From Arthrobacter sp. SLBN-100 (GTDB lineage: Bacteria > Actinomycetota > Actinomycetes > Actinomycetales > Micrococcaceae): a DNA stretch of 64,000 nt. Below the pieces are notes generated by a model. It was not told the origin of the DNA, ran no database searches, and saw only the letters and a list, made by a program, of their open reading frames with translations. How positions within the stretch are numbered: the stretch's first letter is position 1; each line of letters starts with the position of its first letter. The stretch covers positions 496,001 to 560,000 of the forward strand of contig NZ_VFMY01000001.1 of the NCBI RefSeq assembly GCF_006715305.1, read 5' to 3'. Both the position numbers and the translations under genes were made by a program. This document shows, one piece after another, positions 22,809 through 30,980 of this stretch.

Positions 22809-24029
22809 GTGCTGAAAATCGGGTTGACGGGCGGCATCGCCTCAGGGAAGTCAGTGGTTGCCGCGCGGTTGAAGGAACTCGGCGCAGTCCTGGTGGATGC
22901 TGATGCGCTGGCACGGGAAGTCGTGGAACCGGGAACCGAGGGCCTGCAGCGGATCGCGGCGGAGTTCGGGGACGGGGTGCTTGCCCGCGACGGCCGGCTG
23001 GACAGGCCGAAGCTGGGCGCTCTGGTATTCGGAAACCCTGAACGCCTGGCGGTCCTGAACGGAATCGTCCATCCGCTGGTACGCTCACGCGCCGCGGCCA
23101 TGGTGGCAGCAGCACAGGATGATGCCGTGGTGGTGCAGGACATTCCGCTTCTTGTGGAAACCGGGCAGGGCAGCGACTTCCACCTCGTCCTGGTGGTGGA
23201 CGCGCCGGAGGACATCAGGCTGCAGCGGATGTTGGAGCACCGGGGCATGACGGAGGAGGCTGGGCTGTCCCGAATGGCCGCCCAGGCCACGCGGGAGGAC
23301 CGGCTGGCCGCAGCCGACGTGGTCCTGGGCAACTCCGGCAGCGTGCAGGATTTGCTGGACCAGGTGAACCGGCTCTGGGACCAACGTTTACAGCCCTTCA
23401 CGCGGAATCTAGCGGCAGGAGCGTGCGCCGAAAGGAACGGCGGACCCGTGCTGGTACCCGCGAACCCGCTGTGGCCCCAGCAGGCACAGCGGCTGATGAA
23501 CCGGATTGCCAAGGCACTTCCCGTGGAGCATCCGGACGCGGTGCGGCTGGATCACATCGGGTCCACAGCGGTCCCCGGACTGGATGCCAAGGACGTCATC
23601 GACCTGCAGCTCACAGTGCCGGACCTTGAGGTTGCCGATTCCCTCGCCCCTGCCCTGGCCGCCGCCGGGTTTCCCGTGGTTCCCGGAATCAGGTCGGATA
23701 CCCCGAAGCCCCGCCATCCGCACGGGGAAGACTGGCAGAAACGCTTCCACGCCAACGCCGACCCCGGGCGGGACGTCAACCTCCACGTCCGGGCCGAGGA
23801 TTCCGCCGGCTGGCGCTTTGCCTTGTGCTTCCGCGACTGGCTCCGGACTGAACCGGCAGCCGCGGCGGAATACGTGGCCCTGAAGCGCAAGCTCGCCGCC
23901 GCCCACTCAGGCGACGGATCGACGGCAGGTTACGCGGATGCCAAGGAAGACTGGCTCGCGGCCGCCGAAGAACCCCTTGAACGGTGGGCTGAGCGCTCTG
24001 GCTGGCAGGCGCCGTCGTCCGTATCCTGA
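22809..24029 (+). CDS. coaE: Dephospho-CoA kinase fused to a GrpB/UPF0157 domain, 406 aa
   Basis: The first half is dephospho-CoA kinase, the last step of coenzyme A synthesis: P-loop GLTGGIASGKS at residues 5-15, then VDADALAREVVEPG and the lid region RLQRMLEHRGMTEEA. The second half (about residues 220-400) is a GrpB domain with RLDHIGSTAVPGLDAKDVIDLQLTV and RDVNLHVR, which belongs to the nucleotidyltransferase fold. The fusion is known in actinobacteria, where the GrpB part has been linked to folding or stability. The gene starts 12 bases after an in-line -10 box with no room for a ribosome-binding site. Confidence 0.95.
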   Translation: MLKIGLTGGIASGKSVVAARLKELGAVLVDADALAREVVEPGTEGLQRIAAEFGDGVLARDGRLDRPKLGALVFGNPERLAVLNGIVHPLVRSRAAAMVAAAQDDAVVVQDIPLLVETGQGSDFHLVLVVDAPEDIRLQRMLEHRGMTEEAGLSRMAAQATREDRLAAADVVLGNSGSVQDLLDQVNRLWDQRLQPFTRNLAAGACAERNGGPVLVPANPLWPQQAQRLMNRIAKALPVEHPDAVRLDHIGSTAVPGLDAKDVIDLQLTVPDLEVADSLAPALAAAGFPVVPGIRSDTPKPRHPHGEDWQKRFHANADPGRDVNLHVRAEDSAGWRFALCFRDWLRTEPAAAAEYVALKRKLAAAHSGDGSTAGYADAKEDWLAAAEEPLERWAERSGWQAPSSVS

Positions 24030-24136
24030 CCCGCTGCCAAGCGCGTTTCCTGCCGGCCGCCGTCGAAGTCTTCCGTGAAACTGTCCTGCTTGTTCGCCCG
24101 TAACGGACTGGCCATGCCGGTGTCGGTGCCCGGTTG

Positions 24137-24142
24137 TAGATT
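24137..24142 (+). promoter_or_regulatory. -10 box for leaderless uvrB transcript
   Basis: TAGATT is followed by six bases and then the ATG at 24149. Confidence 0.55.
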
Positions 24143-24148
24143 AGATCC

Positions 24149-26245
24149 ATGAGCCTTGCGCAGGAGATCAATCGTGTTGTAGCACCCTTCGAGGTGATCA
24201 GCGAGTTTAAGCCGGCAGGTGACCAGCCCGCCGCCATCGCGGAACTCACGGAGCGCATCAAAAACGGTGAAAAGGACGTGGTGCTGCTTGGCGCCACCGG
24301 TACCGGTAAGAGCGCCACCACTGCCTGGCTGATCGAGCAGGTCCAGCGACCCACCCTGGTGATGGTCCAGAACAAGACCCTCGCCGCGCAGCTGGCCAAC
24401 GAGTTCCGGGAGCTGCTGCCCAACAATGCGGTGGAGTACTTCGTCTCCTACTACGACTATTACCAGCCGGAAGCCTACGTGCCGCAGACGGACACCTTCA
24501 TCGAGAAGGACTCGTCGATTAATGAGGAAGTGGAGCGGCTGCGCCACTCCGCAACCAACGCCCTGCTGACCCGCCGCGATGTCATAGTGGTGGCCACCGT
24601 GTCCTGCATCTACGGCCTGGGCACGCCCGAAGAATACATCGCCGGCATGGTCACCCTTCGCAAGGGACAGGAAATGAACCGCGACGCGCTGCTGCGCAAG
24701 TTCGTTTCCATGCAGTACTCCCGCAACGACATGGACTTCCACCGCGGTACCTTCCGGGTACGGGGCGATACGGTCGAGATCATCCCCATGTACGAGGAAC
24801 TGGCCCTGCGGATCGAGTTCTTCGGCGACGAAGTGGAGAACATCTACACCTTGCATCCGCTCACGGGCGAGGTCATCCGGGAAGAAACCGAGATGTACGT
24901 TTTCCCGGCCTCGCACTACGTGGCGGGACCCGAGCGGATGACCCGCGCCATCAAGTCCATCGAGGATGAACTCGCCAGCCGGCTGTCGGTGCTGGAAGGG
25001 CAGAACAAGCTCGTGGAGGCTCAGCGCCTGCGGATGCGCACCACCTACGACCTCGAGATGATGCAGCAGATGGGCTTCTGCAACGGGATCGAGAACTATT
25101 CGCGGCACATCGACGGCCGCGGCACCGGCACGGCCCCGCACTGCCTTATCGACTACTTCCCGGACGACTTCCTGCTGGTAGTGGACGAATCCCACGTAAC
25201 GATCCCGCAGATCGGGGCCATGTACGAAGGGGATATGTCCCGCAAGCGCACCCTGGTGGACCACGGCTTCCGGCTGCCGTCCGCCATGGACAACCGGCCG
25301 CTGAAATGGGACGAGTTCCTGGAACGGATCGGCCAGACCGTTTACCTTTCCGCCACTCCCGGCAAGTACGAGCTGGGCAAGGCCGACGGTTTCGTCCAGC
25401 AGATCATCCGCCCCACCGGCCTGGTGGACCCCGAAGTCATCGTCAAACCCACCAAGGGCCAGATCGACGACCTCCTGGGTGAAATCAGGACCCGCGTGGA
25501 GCGGGACGAGCGTGTTTTGGTCACCACCTTGACCAAACGCATGGCGGAGGACCTCACGGACTACCTCCTGGGCCACGGCGTGAAGGTGGAGTATCTGCAC
25601 TCCGACGTGGACACCCTGCGGCGTGTTGAACTGCTCCGCGAACTGCGGATGGGCAGCTTCGACGTACTGGTGGGCATCAACCTCCTCCGTGAAGGCCTTG
25701 ACCTGCCGGAAGTCTCCCTCGTCAGCATCCTGGACGCGGACAAGGAAGGCTTCCTGCGCTCCTCAACGTCCCTGATCCAGACCATCGGGCGTGCCGCCCG
25801 CAACGTGTCCGGCCAGGTCCACATGTACGCGGACCGCATTACCGATTCCATGGCCCACGCCATTGACGAGACCAACCGGCGCCGTGCCATCCAGGTGGCC
25901 TACAACACGGAGAAGGGCATCGACCCGCAGCCGTTGCGGAAGAAGATTGCCGACATCACCGACCAACTGGCCAAGGAAGACGCCGACACCCAGGAGCTGC
26001 TCAGCAACAACCGCCTGGCCAAGGGCGGCAAGCGGAAGGCGGCAGCCAAGGGCGCAGCTCAGGCGCGTTCTGACGGTCTCGCCGCGGCTCCCGCCGAGGA
26101 CCTGGTGGGACTCATTGAACAGCTGACCGAGCAGATGCACGGGGCAGCAGCTGAGCTGCAGTTCGAGGTTGCGGCGCGGATCAGGGACGAGGTCAGCGAG
26201 TTGAAGAAGGAACTGCGCCAGATGCAGGCCGCCGGGCACGCCTGA
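24149..26245 (+). CDS. uvrB: Excinuclease ABC subunit B, 698 aa
   Basis: UvrB is the helicase-like damage-verification subunit of nucleotide excision repair. It has the P-loop [10 protein letters not shown] (about residues 48-57), the beta-hairpin region [21 protein letters not shown] (shown in part), the motif [12 protein letters not shown], the C-terminal helicase half with [29 protein letters not shown], and the UVR motif near the end ([26 protein letters not shown] in part) that contacts UvrA and UvrC. Length fits the family. It lies between coaE and the Mn riboswitch and appears to be transcribed from its own leaderless promoter. Confidence 0.97.
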   Translation: MSLAQEINRVVAPFEVISEFKPAGDQPAAIAELTERIKNGEKDVVLLGATGTGKSATTAWLIEQVQRPTLVMVQNKTLAAQLANEFRELLPNNAVEYFVSYYDYYQPEAYVPQTDTFIEKDSSINEEVERLRHSATNALLTRRDVIVVATVSCIYGLGTPEEYIAGMVTLRKGQEMNRDALLRKFVSMQYSRNDMDFHRGTFRVRGDTVEIIPMYEELALRIEFFGDEVENIYTLHPLTGEVIREETEMYVFPASHYVAGPERMTRAIKSIEDELASRLSVLEGQNKLVEAQRLRMRTTYDLEMMQQMGFCNGIENYSRHIDGRGTGTAPHCLIDYFPDDFLLVVDESHVTIPQIGAMYEGDMSRKRTLVDHGFRLPSAMDNRPLKWDEFLERIGQTVYLSATPGKYELGKADGFVQQIIRPTGLVDPEVIVKPTKGQIDDLLGEIRTRVERDERVLVTTLTKRMAEDLTDYLLGHGVKVEYLHSDVDTLRRVELLRELRMGSFDVLVGINLLREGLDLPEVSLVSILDADKEGFLRSSTSLIQTIGRAARNVSGQVHMYADRITDSMAHAIDETNRRRAIQVAYNTEKGIDPQPLRKKIADITDQLAKEDADTQELLSNNRLAKGGKRKAAAKGAAQARSDGLAAAPAEDLVGLIEQLTEQMHGAAAELQFEVAARIRDEVSELKKELRQMQAAGHA

Positions 26246-26285
26246 CGCAAACACCTGCTTGGAGCGGGCCGGCAGCCGCCTGGGG

Positions 26286-26291
26286 TACAGT
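26286..26291 (+). promoter_or_regulatory. -10 box of the terC transcript
   Basis: TACAGT would place the RNA start near 26298, exactly where the riboswitch aptamer begins. Confidence 0.5.
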
Positions 26292-26295
26292 TAAG

Positions 26296-26420
26296 GTCAC
26301 GTAGGGGAGTATCCCAAGCGCTACGATCGTCAACACGCAGGGCATGGTTGCCCCGCCGGGCGTAGCGGGCCGCCACATCAGCACCAAGTGCACAGGCAGG
26401 CCGGAGAGACTTACAACGCA
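26296..26420 (+). promoter_or_regulatory. yybP-ykoY manganese riboswitch upstream of the TerC gene
   Basis: The conserved 5' element GGGGAGTA (26303-26310), the linker GTCAACAC near 26329-26336, and the 3' element CCGGAGAGACTTAC near 26401-26414 occur in the order and spacing of the yybP-ykoY aptamer, with an intervening GC-rich hairpin arm. This class senses Mn2+ and usually controls MntP or TerC/YkoY-type exporters, which agrees with the gene downstream. The switch ends about 30 bases before the GTG start, so control of translation or of early termination are both open. Confidence 0.85.
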
Positions 26421-26447
26421 TCTCTGTACCCTGCGAAAGGCTACCCT

Positions 26448-27476
26448 GTGCTCGATTTGCCCGTGTGGTTCGAGGTCGGCTCCTTTGTCGTCCTCGGCCT
26501 GATCCTCCTGACCGACCTTCTCCTGGTGGTCCGCCGCCCCCACGAACCCTCCATGAAGGAAGCCGGCCTGTGGGTGACGTTCTACGTCACTTTGGCCCTG
26601 GTGTTCGCCGGTGCCATGTTTGCGTTCACCGGCCCCGAGTTCGGCGGCCAGTTCGTCGCCGGTTGGGTGACCGAATACAGCCTCAGCATCGACAACCTGT
26701 TTGTCTTCATCATCATCATGGCCAGGTTCTCCGTGCCGCGGAAATACCAGCAGGAAGTGCTGATGGTGGGCATCATCATCGCCCTGATCCTGCGCGGCAT
26801 CTTCATCCTGCTCGGCGCCATCGTCATCGAACAGTTCAGCTGGGTGTTCTACATCTTCGGCGCCTTCCTGCTGTGGACCGCGTGGAAGCAGGCCCAGGAT
26901 GAGGGCGAAGATGAGGAGGACCGGGAAAACCCGCTCATCGCGAAGATCCGCAAGATCATCCCGATGTCGGAGAAGTACGACGGCGGCAAGCTCCGCACGG
27001 TGGTGAACGGCAAGAAGGTCTTCACCCCGATGGTCATCGTGTTCATCACCATCGGCATGACCGACCTGCTGTTCGCCGTCGACTCCATCCCGGCCATCTT
27101 CGGACTCACCCAGAGCCCGTTCATTGTGTTCACGGCAAACCTCTTCGCCCTGATGGGCCTGCGCCAGCTGTACTTCCTGCTGGGTGGCCTGATGAACCGC
27201 CTCATTTACCTGAAGCACGCACTGTCCTTCATCCTGGCGTTCATCGGCGTCAAGCTGGTCCTGCACGCCATGCACGTCAACGAACTGCCGTTCATCAACG
27301 GTGGCCGGCACATCGAATGGGCTCCCGAGATCCCCACCTTCGTGTCCCTGGCAGTCATCGTGGGCACCATCCTGGTCGCAGTGGTGGCCAGCCTCCTCAG
27401 CTCCAAAGCCAAGGAAGCCCATCTCGATCCCCGGCTCGAGGAAGACGTGCGGAAGAGCCACAGCGACGTCGACTAG
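26448..27476 (+). CDS. TerC-family membrane protein, probable manganese exporter, 342 aa
   Basis: The protein has about nine transmembrane segments, with the family acidic motifs in the membrane: EYSLSIDNLFVFIIIMARF and TDLLFAVDSIPAIFGL. TerC/YkoY/Alx members export Mn2+ or metallate exoenzymes, and Mn riboswitch control supports a metal role. Earlier annotations link TerC to tellurite resistance, which is less specific. The start is the GTG at 26448, because GAAAGG lies seven bases upstream and an ATG at 26388 falls inside the riboswitch. A charged cytoplasmic loop (DEGEDEEDRE) lies in the middle. A long perfect hairpin follows the gene. Confidence 0.92.
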   Translation: MLDLPVWFEVGSFVVLGLILLTDLLLVVRRPHEPSMKEAGLWVTFYVTLALVFAGAMFAFTGPEFGGQFVAGWVTEYSLSIDNLFVFIIIMARFSVPRKYQQEVLMVGIIIALILRGIFILLGAIVIEQFSWVFYIFGAFLLWTAWKQAQDEGEDEEDRENPLIAKIRKIIPMSEKYDGGKLRTVVNGKKVFTPMVIVFITIGMTDLLFAVDSIPAIFGLTQSPFIVFTANLFALMGLRQLYFLLGGLMNRLIYLKHALSFILAFIGVKLVLHAMHVNELPFINGGRHIEWAPEIPTFVSLAVIVGTILVAVVASLLSSKAKEAHLDPRLEEDVRKSHSDVD

Positions 27477-27492
27477 TTTTTCCGCAACTGCA

Positions 27493-27537
27493 AAGCAAGT
27501 AATCCCGGCCGCCCCCCGCGGCCGGGATTACTTGCTT
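27493..27537. terminator. Strong hairpin after the TerC gene
   Basis: A perfect 19-bp stem (27493-27511 with 27519-27537) with a seven-base loop of mostly C. It is followed by As, not Ts, on the plus strand, so it may act as a 3'-end stabiliser or processed terminator rather than a textbook intrinsic terminator. Confidence 0.65.
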
Positions 27538-27571
27538 AAAAATCGCTCTGCAAGACGGAAGCACCGAGGTC

Positions 27572-27577
27572 TATGCT
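27572..27577 (+). promoter_or_regulatory. -10 box for leaderless transcript of the MFS gene
   Basis: TATGCT is followed by six bases and the ATG at 27584. Confidence 0.5.
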
Positions 27578-27583
27578 CGGATC

Positions 27584-28942
27584 ATGGCCGGCACTTTGAT
27601 GACGGAAAGCGGAGTGCGCCAGGTGCAGCGGCGCACCGTGGTGCTGTTGAGTGCAGCCCAGGTGTTTGGCGGGATTGGGACCGGCGCCACGGTGTCCATC
27701 GGGTCCATCCTCGCCGTCGAGCTCTCCGGTTCAAGCGCGTGGGCGGGTGCCGTGGCCACGGTGATGACCCTCGGCGCCGCACTTGCTGCCCTGCCGCTGG
27801 CCGCCCTGGCTGACCGGCGGGGACGCCGCATTGGCCAGGTCGCGGGACTGTCGGCCGCCATGGCCGGCACGCTGCTGATGGTCCTGTCGGTGGTGTCCGG
27901 CCTCTTCGTCCTGCTCATCCTTGGCGCCGCCGGCATCGGGATAGGCACGGCCGCGAGCCTGCAGGCGCGCTTCGCCGCCGTCGACCTTGCCGACGCCGAA
28001 CACCGCGGCCGGGCACTGTCCGCCGTCGTATGGGCCGTAACGGTCGGAGCCGTCACCGGACCGAACCTGATCCAGCCCGGGGCTGTGGTGGGCCAGGCCC
28101 TTGGCCTCCCGCCTGTGGCGGGTCCCTTTGTGATCTCCGCCGTGGGACTTCTGCTCGCCGTCGTCCTGCTGTTTTTTGGCCTTCGGCCTGACCCACTGCT
28201 GCTGGCCCGGGAACTCGCCGCCGCGCCGGCAGTGAATCAGCATGCCAGCCAGCCCGCAGGCCACCCCGTTAATCAGCCGGCAGCCCTGCAGGCCCGGGCA
28301 CCCGGGTCACTGGTCCGGGGGACGCGGGCCATCCGGGGCTCCCGTGGCGCCCTGCTGGCGCTGGCCGCCCTGGTGGGAGCACACGGGGTGATGGTGGGCG
28401 TGATGTCCATGACGCCGCTCCACCTGCAGGAACTGGTGGCCGGGCCGGGCCACGCCGGCCATGCGGCCGCCGGCGACGTACTGGTGATCATCGGCTTCAC
28501 CATTTCCCTGCACATTGCCGGGATGTTTGCGCTGTCACCGGTGATGGGCTGGCTGACAGACAAGGCCGGCAGGACTGAGACCATCATCATCGGCTTCGCC
28601 ACCATGATCGCTGCCGTCGCCGTTGCCGGATTCGGCCAGGCGTCCACCGTCGCCGTGGCTGTGGGACTGGTCCTGTTGGGCATCGGCTGGTCCGCGTCCA
28701 CCATTTCCGGCTCCACCCTCCTTGCCGAGAGCGTTGGCCAGGAATCCCGCGTGGTGGTCCAGGGTGTTTCGGACATGCTGATGGGGGTAGCCGGCGCGGT
28801 GGGCGGTGCCACGTCCGGCCTGGTCCTTAGCCAGGCCGGCTACCTGGGGCTGAACTTGGCGGGTGCGGTGGTGGGAGCGGCGGTACTGGCCGCCGCCATA
28901 TGGACGAGGGTGGCGCGGCGGCGCAGGTCTCTGACGCCCTAA
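27584..28942 (+). CDS. Major facilitator superfamily transporter, 452 aa
   Basis: Twelve hydrophobic segments can be drawn in two halves, with the MFS loop signature ALADRRGRRIGQV after the second helix and the matching GWLTDKAGRTETIIIG in the second half. The long central loop (about residues 205-245) is rich in Gln, Pro and Ala. The substrate is unknown; drug or small-metabolite efflux is the usual guess for this type. It converges on the S33 peptidase gene with 25 bases between the stops. Confidence 0.88.
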   Translation: MAGTLMTESGVRQVQRRTVVLLSAAQVFGGIGTGATVSIGSILAVELSGSSAWAGAVATVMTLGAALAALPLAALADRRGRRIGQVAGLSAAMAGTLLMVLSVVSGLFVLLILGAAGIGIGTAASLQARFAAVDLADAEHRGRALSAVVWAVTVGAVTGPNLIQPGAVVGQALGLPPVAGPFVISAVGLLLAVVLLFFGLRPDPLLLARELAAAPAVNQHASQPAGHPVNQPAALQARAPGSLVRGTRAIRGSRGALLALAALVGAHGVMVGVMSMTPLHLQELVAGPGHAGHAAAGDVLVIIGFTISLHIAGMFALSPVMGWLTDKAGRTETIIIGFATMIAAVAVAGFGQASTVAVAVGLVLLGIGWSASTISGSTLLAESVGQESRVVVQGVSDMLMGVAGAVGGATSGLVLSQAGYLGLNLAGAVVGAAVLAAAIWTRVARRRRSLTP

Positions 28943-28967
28943 AGGCGGGCACCTGCCCGGCCGCAGC

Positions 28968-30329
28968 TCAGCTGCGGACCCCGCGCGCCATTCCCAACAG
29001 GCGGTTGAAGATCCCCTCACCATCGTCGGCGATCCCGTCATGGTGGAAGTCCGGCGTTTCCCAGACCTGCAGCCCACGGACGGCCGCGGCCGTCTCCAAG
29101 GAGAGGTCCCGGTCCACATAGATGTCCTCCGCATAGACGGCGGCCGCGACAGGCACGCTGTTGGCGGCAAGCCGCCCGGCATCGTAGAGCGGCTTCCAGT
29201 CAGGCTTGGCCGCCAGCAGTTCCGCGACTTCGCGCAGCGGCCGCAGAGCAGGGTCCTGGTCGAAATACCACGGATACACCATTTCGCCGGTGAGCAGCAG
29301 CGGGTCTGCGTCCGGCCGGAACTCCGGGAACTCGCGCAGTACCCGCCACGCTGACCACTCGGTGGCTTCGCCCTGCCCGTAGATGGACTCATGCATCAGG
29401 GCATAGAGCGGGTTGGAGCGGCGCGATACGATGCCCTGCACCTGTTCAAGGAACGGATCCGAAAGCCGGCGGCCGCCGGAAGCGTCCGTGAAGGCATCCT
29501 CCAGCAGGTAGTGGAGGCTGTCCACCCTTGTGTTGCCGCCCAGGAAGGCGCCCACCATCTGGAAACGCTCCACGGCGAGGGGGCTGCCGTCGGGCAGGAA
29601 CTCCGGGGTGGTCCGCAAGTGGTGCGCAATCGCGTCCACCGTGCTCCGGTCCTCCGGGTACCACGTGAAGTACTCGGCGTTCCGTGCCGCCACCCGTTTG
29701 AACGTTGCCCGGTACACATCGTCGGCCGGGGCCGCGAGCGGTGCAAGGCCCCCGGTGATCAGCGCCTCGCGCAAACCCTCGGGGGCAAAGGAGAGGTAGG
29801 TGAGCGCGCAAAAGCCGCCGTAGCTTTGCCCGTAGATGCTCCAGGGCGGTGAACCCAGGGCAGCACGGATCAGTTCTGCGTCGGCCACGATCGAGTCTGC
29901 GCGGAAATGCTCCAGATAGGCTGCCTGCTGCGCCGCCGTCCCCCGCAGGGGCAGCGTATTCCGGTCCAGGGGAGTGGACAGGCCGGTGCCGCGCTGGTCC
30001 AGCATCAGGATGCGAAAGTCCTTGCCCGCAGCCTTGCTCCAGCCGCCCAGGGAGCCGAACCTGTTGCCGCTGCCGCCCGGGCCGCCCTGCAGGAACAGCA
30101 ACCAGGGCAGCCTTGCTGCTTCTTCGGCGCTGTGGGCAGCCGAAACGTACTCACGGGCAAAGAGCGTAATCGCTGCGGAGCTGCCGGAGGCGCCGAAATG
30201 GTCCAGGGGCACCCTGAAGTAGTGCTCAACGGTCCGCATGCCGCGGAATTCGTGCCGGGCCCTGGTCTCGTGCTGGACGGTCCTGGTTCCGGAGGTCAGG
30301 CGCCCGGCGTCCACGCTGGCCTCAGGCAT
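28968..30329 (-). CDS. Alpha/beta-fold peptidase of the S33 (proline iminopeptidase) family, 453 aa
   Basis: The sequence shows the HGGPGGSGNR-like oxyanion segment (LQGGPGGSGNRFGSLGGW), LDQRGTGLSTPLDR, and the nucleophile elbow YGQSYGGFCALTYLSFAPEGL that mark prolyl aminopeptidase relatives. The catalytic histidine is probably the one in ETPDFHHDGIADDGEGIFNRL. No signal peptide is seen, so it should be cytosolic, cleaving N-terminal residues from peptides. The start at 30329 is five bases after the stop of the acetyltransferase gene upstream, so the two form an operon. An internal ATG (MRTVEHYF) near 30240 is an alternative start. Confidence 0.88.
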   Translation of the reverse strand: MPEASVDAGRLTSGTRTVQHETRARHEFRGMRTVEHYFRVPLDHFGASGSSAAITLFAREYVSAAHSAEEAARLPWLLFLQGGPGGSGNRFGSLGGWSKAAGKDFRILMLDQRGTGLSTPLDRNTLPLRGTAAQQAAYLEHFRADSIVADAELIRAALGSPPWSIYGQSYGGFCALTYLSFAPEGLREALITGGLAPLAAPADDVYRATFKRVAARNAEYFTWYPEDRSTVDAIAHHLRTTPEFLPDGSPLAVERFQMVGAFLGGNTRVDSLHYLLEDAFTDASGGRRLSDPFLEQVQGIVSRRSNPLYALMHESIYGQGEATEWSAWRVLREFPEFRPDADPLLLTGEMVYPWYFDQDPALRPLREVAELLAAKPDWKPLYDAGRLAANSVPVAAAVYAEDIYVDRDLSLETAAAVRGLQVWETPDFHHDGIADDGEGIFNRLLGMARGVRS

Positions 30330-30334
30330 GTGCG

Positions 30335-30835
30335 TTAGCCATTGGCGGCGGCCGGAACGGCGCTGCCGAACTGCTCCAGCGCCTCGCCGGTGAGCCGGAA
30401 TGTGGACCAGCCATCCATGGGCCGGGCACCCAACCGCCGGTAGAAGTTGATGGACGGCTCGTTCCAGTCCAGGACGCTCCACTCCACCCTCGCGTAGCCT
30501 TCTTCGACGGCGATTCCGGCCAGGTGCTGCAGCAGGGCCTTGCCGTGCCCCTCGCCGCGGGCCTCCGGGCTGACGTAGAGGTCCTCCAGGTAGATCCCGT
30601 GCGCGCCTTCCCAGGTGGAGTAGTTGAGGAACCACAATGCGAAGCCGCGGACTTCCCCGTTATCGTTCTCCGCCATGGCGGCGAAGACCCGGGGGTCGGC
30701 GCCGAAGAGAACCTGCTCCAGCATTTCCGGGGTGTTGCGGACGGCGTCCGGTTCCTTTTCGTAGTGCGCGAGTTCGTGGATCATGCGAAGGATCGCGGGG
30801 ACATCATGCGGGGTTGCAGGGCGGATTACACTCAT
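30335..30835 (-). CDS. GNAT-family N-acetyltransferase (spermidine/diamine-like), 166 aa
   Basis: The sequence is SSAT-like: it begins VIRPATPHDVPAILRMIHELAHYEKEPD, then GFALWFLNYSTWEGAHGIYLEDLYVSPEARGEGHGKALLQHL with the acetyl-CoA loop RGEGHGKAL, and ends with EWSVLDWNEPSINFYRRLGARPMDGW. This resembles diamine and thialysine acetyltransferases by family knowledge. On the minus strand TAAGCT lies six bases before the ATG, so the transcript is likely leaderless. It heads an operon with the S33 peptidase. Confidence 0.88.
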   Translation of the reverse strand: MSVIRPATPHDVPAILRMIHELAHYEKEPDAVRNTPEMLEQVLFGADPRVFAAMAENDNGEVRGFALWFLNYSTWEGAHGIYLEDLYVSPEARGEGHGKALLQHLAGIAVEEGYARVEWSVLDWNEPSINFYRRLGARPMDGWSTFRLTGEALEQFGSAVPAAANG

Positions 30836-30841
30836 TGTTCG

Positions 30842-30847
30842 AGCTTA
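30842..30847 (-). promoter_or_regulatory. -10 box for leaderless transcript of the acetyltransferase-peptidase operon
   Basis: On the minus strand TAAGCT is separated by six bases from the ATG at 30835. Confidence 0.5.
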
Positions 30848-30980
30848 CCGCCGCCGTCGCGCCCGTGCAGTGAGCAGGCGCCCCTTGTGCAGGCGGTTGG
30901 CGCAGGCGGTTGGCCGGTGCAGGCGGTTTGCCGGCGAAGGCACCAGCCCGCCCCGGCCCCGTCCCGGCCAACGACGGCTG

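Noticed and set aside
24060..24148. LexA box upstream of uvrB
   Set aside because: Only a half-site (TTGTTCG) is visible; the palindrome is not completed, unlike at uvrA.
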